From Adiantum capillus-veneris (taxonomy: Eukaryota; Streptophyta; Polypodiopsida; Polypodiales; Pteridaceae): a stretch of DNA of 64,000 nt. The stretch spans positions 158,862,247-158,926,246 of the forward strand of contig CM043943.1 of NCBI GenBank assembly GCA_014529385.2, read 5' to 3'. Both the position numbers and the translations under genes were made by a program. The notes beneath the pieces are model-generated. The model was not told the DNA's origin. It ran no database searches and saw nothing but the letters and a program-made list of their open reading frames with translations. Positions 58,201 to 64,000 of this stretch are shown here, piece by piece; the first letter of the stretch is position 1; every line of letters starts with the position of its first letter.

Positions 58201-58309
58201 ACGGGCAAAATGGCAATGCAAATTAGTTGAGACGTGTTCACTTGGCTATTCTAAATAATAAAATGAAAGGAAATTAAGTAACGTAAGACTGTATGTTTTC
58301 ACTCGCTAG

Positions 58310-59200
58310 AGCTCCTCCTTTTTCCTATTGATTGTATCACTTCCCTGATGGCCTCGTTAAATTGAGCAATGGAGGATGTTTTCGAATACATGATAATTCC
58401 TAGGGTAGTAGGGGGACGTTTAACTTGGGGAGCTTCAATCTTTTTCTTTCGAGCTCGACTTCTTGCGTTGAGTAGCTCATTTTAATCGCCTTCTCACAAG
58501 CTTTCAGGAGAATTAATTTGGGGCTGGTTGGGTTTGAGAGCCGATGGTTGCGGCACCATTTTTGGAATCACGTGTATAAAAAATTGGCATGAATAAGAAC
58601 ATCAACAAAGACCAAAAGAGGTAAAATGTGACTACGGAGGCTTGAGCTGACACGCTGGCCAATGAGATGACATTAATTCAAATCAGCTAGCCGTTTTGGC
58701 TCCTCTTTTGTTTTGGTGATCAAGTGTGTTATATTATGGTTTTATTTGTCCTTCCTCTAGGGGCCGTACCACAACTGGCCCCTCTACCCTAGACCTCTTT
58801 GAAGAAGCAATAGCAGACAATTTTGCGTGCAGATTAGAATGGATTTGTTCTTTAGCATCTTCCTTGCCAAGATTATATCCTTTTTATAAAACGTAGTCCT
58901 CCATGTCTTCTCTATCCATTTGCATATTTTGTCATCCAACCGCTTAGATAGAGTGAAGCAGTCTTGGAATAAGTGTGGAAGACCTTCACTCGTTGCTTTG
59001 CACCCTGAGCACCCATCTGAACCAATTCCTTTGGCATGAATCTTAGTGCCGATCGTAAGGGCCCTCCACAACACCTTTCATATGAAAATCTTCATTGCGA
59101 GGGGCCACTGGGGTTTGTGTATGTTCTTGGCTATCATTCCCCATCTAGATTCTGGCCATTGCTTATGCCAGTGTTTATTGAGGGGGAATAATCAATCTAT
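58310..59200 (-). pseudogene. LINE (L1-type) 3' fragment: zinc-binding RT domain and C-terminus
   Basis: On the minus strand 59190-58784 reads HWHKQWPESRWGMI, KIFI (stop) KVLWRALTIGTKIHAKGIG, then CSGCKATSEGLPHLFQDC. This is the zf-RVT domain found after RT in plant LINEs, with its Cys/His cluster. 58480-58310 gives a plausible C-terminal part (RPPTTLGIIMYSKTSSIAQF). The RT itself is not found to the right, so the insertion is 5'-truncated or broken there. Confidence 0.65.
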
Positions 59201-59339
59201 TTTAAGCATCGGGTTGTCGTGGATTTCCTTGGTTTGCAATTTAGAGAAACTTCTGGTCAATAGAAAAATTTGGACCAATTTTTGGTTTGTACGTGTCATC
59301 CTTGCGCAAGGGCCACGATAATCCCATTAGTTAATTGCA

Positions 59340-60842
59340 AAAGGAAAAGTTCCTTGTTATCGGTTAAAATAATTTATTTAATACATCACCATAAACGGAG
59401 TGACACCTATGAGATTAACTTCTTAGGACCTTTTCAAAATTAGGAAAATGACTAATTCTTTGTTGCTTTGTGTGGGGTTAACACCTTGGAGTTTCTATCG
59501 AGCACAAGGTTTTGTCATTTTAAGTTGAGAAGTCTCTATTGCTGCTTTACTCTCTCTTGAACCCTTCAAATGAAAGGGACTTATGCACAATGACAATGAC
59601 CACAGTGGACAATTTCCTATAAATCGCTTTCCAGGGGAGGGAAAGTGCTGAAATTGGTGCCACATACTTTGAAACCTAACCTTGAAGGAAGGCCTTAGTT
59701 CCAAGGGCGGATTCAGACAGGATGGCGAAAGATCTTTGGAGGCCGACCAAAAGATGCCCTCCGCACGTAAAACATTATTGCCACGTACTCTTCATTGCCA
59801 GACGCAAAGAGTGTGGTTTGATCTCGCATCCTTGGTGTACTGCGTGCTAGCACTCGGCTATTGCCTATTGGATACACTCGAGTTCATAATTTTTGTATAT
59901 AACTTGTGTCTCCTTCTTGAAAACACAAGTCATGAAGCGATTGATACCCATGCTGGGCTTGTCTGAACCCAACCTAACTTTCAAGGGTTTGAGCCCTTAC
60001 ATTTCTCATAGCTAGCACTTTGGCAACCCAAGTCAGCAATTGTAATAGGTCAATAATGTAAGGTGATTGTTCTGTGTCAAATTTACATCTTCGATCAATA
60101 ATGTGAAATTTGCATCTCAATCGATTATAGGCATTGAACAAAGCATGCACCATTGGCCAGACCCATTTGCCAACCATTGGACTAGTTGGAAGCCACCTAT
60201 GACCCCAATTGTCAGCACTATCTCCATCCGGCTGAAAGGCCCAACATAAGCCAAACTAAGTAACCAAAGGCACAAAAATCTGTCCCTATCTAGAGAACCT
60301 CCATGGGAGAAAACCAAACTATCATCCTTTGTGGCTAAATGGGAGCCAACCCGACGAATGCAGTGTCTATGCAAATTTTGTTGCCTATGCAAATCAGAGG
60401 GGTGCCTTCCACCGAGGCAAAATGTGAGGATGCAAGTGAAGGCGAGCCCATGGACACGAAGAGCAGACATGCCTGGCCTCTCACCCCGCATCAACCCAGC
60501 TACCCAACACCACCATGCCAAATGTCCACTAACAACAGATCACCTTCGTCTGGCCGTGCCACAGAACCCTCTACAAGCCACCCTGCTATACGAGGTCTCG
60601 CAAGCTACAAGAAGGCAATCAATCCCCACTCCCCACAATCCTCTCTAAAATGGAAACTCTAAAGAGGATTTTAACAAATTGTATCGAGGACTTAGCTCCA
60701 GAGAGAAGCCTGTGAATCACTATCAATGAGGCTTTTGTAATGGAATTGGCCTATTAACTTGAGAGTAGCAAAAATTAGAGAGAGTACATTTGAGAAATTA
60801 CTTTGTGAGCATAGCGGGTGAAAATAATTGAAGTTAGCAACA
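59340..60842. other. No recognised gene
   Basis: Several medium-length frames exist on both strands (for example minus 60521-60117 and plus 60331-60662), but none shows a domain, and they overlap one another in different frames. A decayed LINE or host fragment is possible. Confidence 0.3.
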
Positions 60843-61320
60843 TAAACATATCATTTAGTTAACTTGGTATGAACAATACTTTTGCAAGAGAGAGAATTTA
60901 GAGAACATGACAACAATTGAGGACCAGATTTATGTGGAGCCGGTCCCCTCTCCAATAGGCATTTGTTATGATTTCTCCTATCAAGAGAGACCTGCTATAA
61001 TACAATCTCTGTGTTCCTTGTGACCTAGGTGATGCAATGAATATGGAAAGCTTCATGCATCACCCACATAACATAAACTTTGTGGAAAGCATTAACTATC
61101 CCAAGACAAACACCTTCGAAGGTGGAGAGAGCTAGGAGGGAACGAGGGTAGGGAAGAGGAAGAAAAAGAATTTCATAGAAGAAAGAACTAGCTCCTTACT
61201 TATCATCACTCTTCTTGCTAGCATAGTAATGAAGATGGAGAAGATGACAAGCTTAAGCATTGAAGCATGGCTCTTGGTTGGATTTGCATTCCATAGCCAA
61301 GAGTGTTGGTGTAGGCTCTC
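60843..61320 (-). mobile_element. Antisense, diverged LTR fragment of the chromodomain-type family
   Basis: The reverse complement matches the 5' LTR of the 37.8-kb element from about 38800 to 39330, with many substitutions. Shared blocks include AATCCAACCAAGAGCCA, CACCTTCGAAGG (as CCTTCGAAGGTG), AGAGACCTGC/TCTCTCTTGAT and ATTGAGGACCAGAT. It is a fragment with no matching internal region on either side, perhaps a remnant of a solo LTR. Confidence 0.7.
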
Positions 61321-61399
61321 AACCTCTCTACCTGATTGGAGAAGGAGAGGGAGCTCTTGCACTTTGCACTTCACACAATGAGAGCGTGTGTGGGAGAGT

Positions 61400-61591
61400 T
61401 GTTGGGGTATAAAGCCCAATGTGGTCGCCCAGGTAAGTGGGCAGGCCGCCAGGTATGTACACATATTCTTTTGTAAAAACCTAATAGGAACTTACTATGC
61501 TCTACACATTACAGTAGAGTGAGTTCACCATATCGTCGTGCTCTTCTTCTCGCACTCTCTCTCGCGTCGCACTATCGCTCGTACTTCTTCA
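61400..61591 (+). mobile_element. 5' LTR of Ty1/copia element (short)
   Basis: The sequence begins TGTTGGGGTATAAAGCCC and ends CTTCTTCA, two bases before an initiator tRNA-Met primer site. A length of about 190 bp is short but within the range of plant copia LTRs. The 3' LTR is beyond the window, so the left boundary rests on the TGTTGG start alone. Confidence 0.55.
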
Positions 61592-61593
61592 AC

Positions 61594-61605
61594 TGGTATC
61601 AGAGC
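61594..61605 (+). other. Primer binding site for initiator tRNA-Met
   Basis: TGGTATCAGAGC, identical to the site at 39420-39431, follows the copia LTR. Confidence 0.85.
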
Positions 61606-62672
61606 TCAGATCGAGGCTCGGGGCAGCACTGTAGGAGGCTAGAGTCACCAGCTCAGATTGGAGTGAAATTCGACAGGCGAAGACACGACCCCAAATCTTG
61701 AAGGCTTTCGGGCCGAGACCATTCTGAGGTCATCTCGGCCACCGTTCGGCTTCGACAAAGGTCTGCGCAGGCAATTTTCGACTACGTGGTCTCGACGGGT
61801 GCAGATCCGACTCTGCAAATTTGGGGTTTTCGGCCTATGACTGCAGGTGCTGAGGATATCGACACTCCCAGAGTGTTGATTTGTGGATGTCTACACATCG
61901 AAGGACGGCTCAAAGTTCTTGGAGGCGTGTCACATACGACACGGGCGCATCTACACACAGACTGTAGGCGACATCCACTAGTTCATCAGGTAGCTTGTGT
62001 TTGCTGCTTGATATTCCAGATTTCATCCTGACATTGCAGGTACTTCCACATGGGATGTATTGTCAGAGATGATGTATGTTTGTTGAGGGTTTGCTGGCTG
62101 TGAGTCACGCAGCAAACAACCGCCGCAGCGGTTACAACATATAGTGGGAAATTTATGGATGTATGACTTTGTGGGAAGTCTATGTACTGTCAGATTTACT
62201 GCAGCCTTTGTTGAGGGTCGAGTGAGGTTTTATTGAGCTGGGGGATTCTCGAATGTTAAGATCCTTTTGGTGATACAGGTCTTGGAGCGATCCCTCGAGC
62301 ACCCTTAGATAGGCAGCTAGGATGTATTGACTGTGAGTTAGACAGTTGGGATTGCATCTTTGCTTTACTGCCGTTGAGGCATTTTCGCAGTCTATGCTTA
62401 CAGGACAGTGACAGGACAGTCAGAGACAGTACAGGTGCAGGATAGGTTTACCCACAGCTTACAGTGTCAGAGAGACAGTGTTTTTTGAGCTATTTTTTGG
62501 TCTGTTTTTGAGTACACCAGAGCCATTTTACAAAGGAGACTCTGCCGAAATTTATGCAGAATCTGAAGCTTTCTTGGTTCATTTGACAGGTTGATATTGG
62601 TTCAGAGGTCAGTTTACAGGGGAAACTCTGCCGAATTTTTCCCAGGAAAGTAAACCACTGTGAAGCGTAGCT
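61606..62672 (+). other. Leader of the Ty1/copia element
   Basis: About 1.07 kb separate the primer site and the gag ATG. The short frames at 61519-61701 and 61786-62031 have no domain. GGACAGTGACAGGACAGT repeats and ACAGT-rich runs lie near 62400-62475. This is long for a copia leader. Confidence 0.4.
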
Positions 62673-63401
62673 ATGGCTGGATCACAGGACACTGCTCTTT
62701 ACAATATCAAGAAGATGGATGGAACCAATTTCCCATTGTGGAAGAAGTAGATTTGGCACGTGTTGGTACAAAAGAAGCAGATAAAACCTATAAAGCTTTT
62801 GGGGATAAAACCAGAAGATATGGACGAAGATGAATGGAACGAAGTGGATGATTTGGCACTTTATACCATTATGCTGACTTTGGCAGAAAGCGTTTACTTC
62901 AATGTAGCAGACAAGATGTCGGCTTATCAAGCATGGTTAAAGCTGAGTGATCTTTATGAGAAGCAGAGTGCAGCTTCACAGGTATACTGGCTTAAGAAGC
63001 TTCTTGACTTGAAGATGAAAGAAGGGACACCTATGTCCAATCATCTGAATGAATTCAACACAATCTATAGTCATTTGTCAGCTCAAGGTGTCAAGTTTGA
63101 TGAACCGGTTAGAGCTATGTTCCTGTTGATCACATTGCCGGAAAGTTGGGACACTTTTCGCACAGCTTTGAGTAATTCTGCACCTCCAGATGGTTTGAAC
63201 ATAGCAGGTGTAGAAGGAAGTCTGCTTACTGAAGAAACCAATAGAAAGACAATGGACAAAGGCAAAGGAACAGCCTTAGTTGTCAGGGGAAGGACCAAAG
63301 AAAAGTACAAAGGTGGAAAGAGGAATCAGTCTCGTAGCAAGTCCCGCAGTGCTAAAGGCAAGAGTGACATAGAATGCTACCATTGTGGCAAGAAGGGTTG
63401 A
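62673..63401 (+). pseudogene. Ty1/copia gag
   Basis: It starts at the ATG at 62673 (MAGSQDTALYNIKKMDG). A TAG at 62748-62750 interrupts the frame after 25 codons, exactly where the copia gag N-terminal Trp-rich block continues. The same frame then gives the core: SAYQAWLKLSDLYEKQSA, MKEGTPMSNHLNEFNTIYSHL, MFLLITLPESWDTF. A zinc knuckle begins CYHCGKKG and continues HMKRDC after a TGA at 63399-63401 that falls inside it. A basic linker (RSKSRSAKGK) precedes the knuckle. Both stops are point changes in one uninterrupted frame. Confidence 0.85.
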
Positions 63402-64000
63402 CACATGAAAAGAGACTGTAGAGAATGGAAAGCAGAAAAAGGCAAAGAGAAAGCTGAAGACCATGGTGAGAAGAACAAGTCCTCATTGAAGATTCAAGAA
63501 ATAAATGTGACAAACACTGTTGCAGAGGATGACAGTCTAGTGTCAGGAGACATCTACTTCTTGAAGAATACAATGGACTCAGCTCTTCTTACAGCATCTG
63601 ATGGAAATGCACTGAGTGACTGGATTATAGACTCAGGGGCATCACTTCATGTGTCTCCAAACAAGGAGTGGTTTACTTATTAAATGACCACTAAAGATCA
63701 TGTTCAGCTAGGCAATGGACAGACATGTGAGATCTTAGGTGTTGGAGATGTTTACTTTATGACATTTATAGATGATTACTCGAGGAAAGTATGTGTTTAC
63801 TTTCTCAAGCACAAGGATGAAGAGTTTAGTGTTTTCAAAACGTTTGTGAAACTTGTGGAGAATCAGAGTGGCAAGAAGCTTAAATGCTTACGCATTGACA
63901 ATGGTGGAGAGTATGTTTCAAAGGCCTTTCAGGACTTTTGTGAGTCAAAAGGTATAAAACGTGAACTTACTGCTCCTTACAATCCTCCTCAAAATGGTGT
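63402..64000 (+). pseudogene. Ty1/copia protease joined in frame to integrase core (continues past the window)
   Basis: In the same frame as gag come the rest of the knuckle, a Lys/Glu-rich linker and the protease active site (DWIIDSGASLHVSP, near 63620-63660). A TAA lies at 63681-63683. The text passes through LGNGQTCEILGVGDV and then directly to FIDDYSRKVCVYFLKHKDEE, the integrase core, with RIDNGGEYVSKAF (second catalytic Asp) and APYNPPQNGV near the end. The end of protease, the pre-integrase zinc region and the first integrase Asp block (HTDxxGP) are absent. The join, near 63740-63755, keeps the frame. The element runs off the right edge. Confidence 0.8.

Noticed and set aside
60117-60662. 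Overlapping 105-134-codon frames on both strands
   Set aside because: They overlap in several frames without domains; no frame is clearly preferred.
1-64000. CRISPR array, bacterial operon or riboswitch
   Set aside because: No regular short repeat-spacer array, ribosome-binding sites or operon layout; the content is plant retrotransposons. The short tandem repeats at 50457 and 51163 have no unique spacers.

Overview
The window looks like nuclear DNA of a land plant with a large, repeat-rich genome. The strongest sign is a Ty3/gypsy element carrying a second, archaeal-type RNase H next to its own RNase H, an arrangement known from the plant Tat lineage. It sits among Ty1/copia and chromovirus-type Ty3/gypsy copies, a CACTA-like DNA transposon, MITE-like elements, tRNA-headed SINE-like segments and a LINE remnant. 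I find no intact host gene. Nearly every coding region is a transposable-element relic with in-frame stops, frameshifts or deletions. The species cannot be named from the sequence.

Layout, left to right. About 1-5.6 kb (+): internal region and 3' LTR of an apparently non-autonomous LTR element with a long gag-like product, four zinc knuckles and a protease relic, but no RT or integrase. 5.6-7.6 kb: a MITE-like inverted-repeat element and a second polypurine tract/LTR start. 7.6-11.9 kb (-): a decayed Ty3/gypsy gag-pol. 12.0-14.7 kb (-): a decayed coding region I do not recognise. 15.2-16.3 kb (+): a Ty1/copia integrase relic. 17.0-18.1 kb: unrecognised open frames, then a 236-bp MITE-like element. 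18.3-29.4 kb (-): a gag-like gene split by a nested 7.4-kb Tat-type element with paired ~0.9-kb LTRs (20010-20910 and 26517-27420). 31.3-34.6 kb (+): a Ty1/copia element missing its protease and integrase core. 34.6-37.8 kb: AT-rich DNA with recurring short palindromes and a second copy of the 237-bp MITE-like family.

37.8-48.2 kb (+): the best preserved element, a chromodomain-type Ty3/gypsy with 5' LTR, a tRNA-iMet-type primer site, gag, protease, RT, RNase H, integrase and a 3' LTR. Its protease is split by a 1.3-kb CACTA-like element flanked by TTAA. Its 3' LTR start, with the polypurine tract, is present three times in tandem. 48.2-51.0 kb: LTR-like DNA without genes. 51.0-52.1 kb (-): a copia gag with internal tandem duplications. 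52.7-56.4 kb: a tandem 1.36-kb repeat full of GA/CA microsatellites. 57.5-58.2 kb: three tRNA-like polymerase III heads. 58.3-59.2 kb (-): a LINE 3' fragment. 60.8-61.3 kb: an antisense LTR fragment related to the 37.8-kb family. 61.4-64.0 kb (+): the start of a Ty1/copia element with an in-frame protease-to-integrase deletion.

The genes do not form a host pathway; they are stages of retrotransposon decay and nesting. I see no convincing new functional system. The most unusual structures are the TTAA-flanked CACTA-like element, the tripled polypurine tract/U3 module, the palindrome series, the cluster of polymerase III-type heads and the four-knuckle gag with repeated WVPK motifs.
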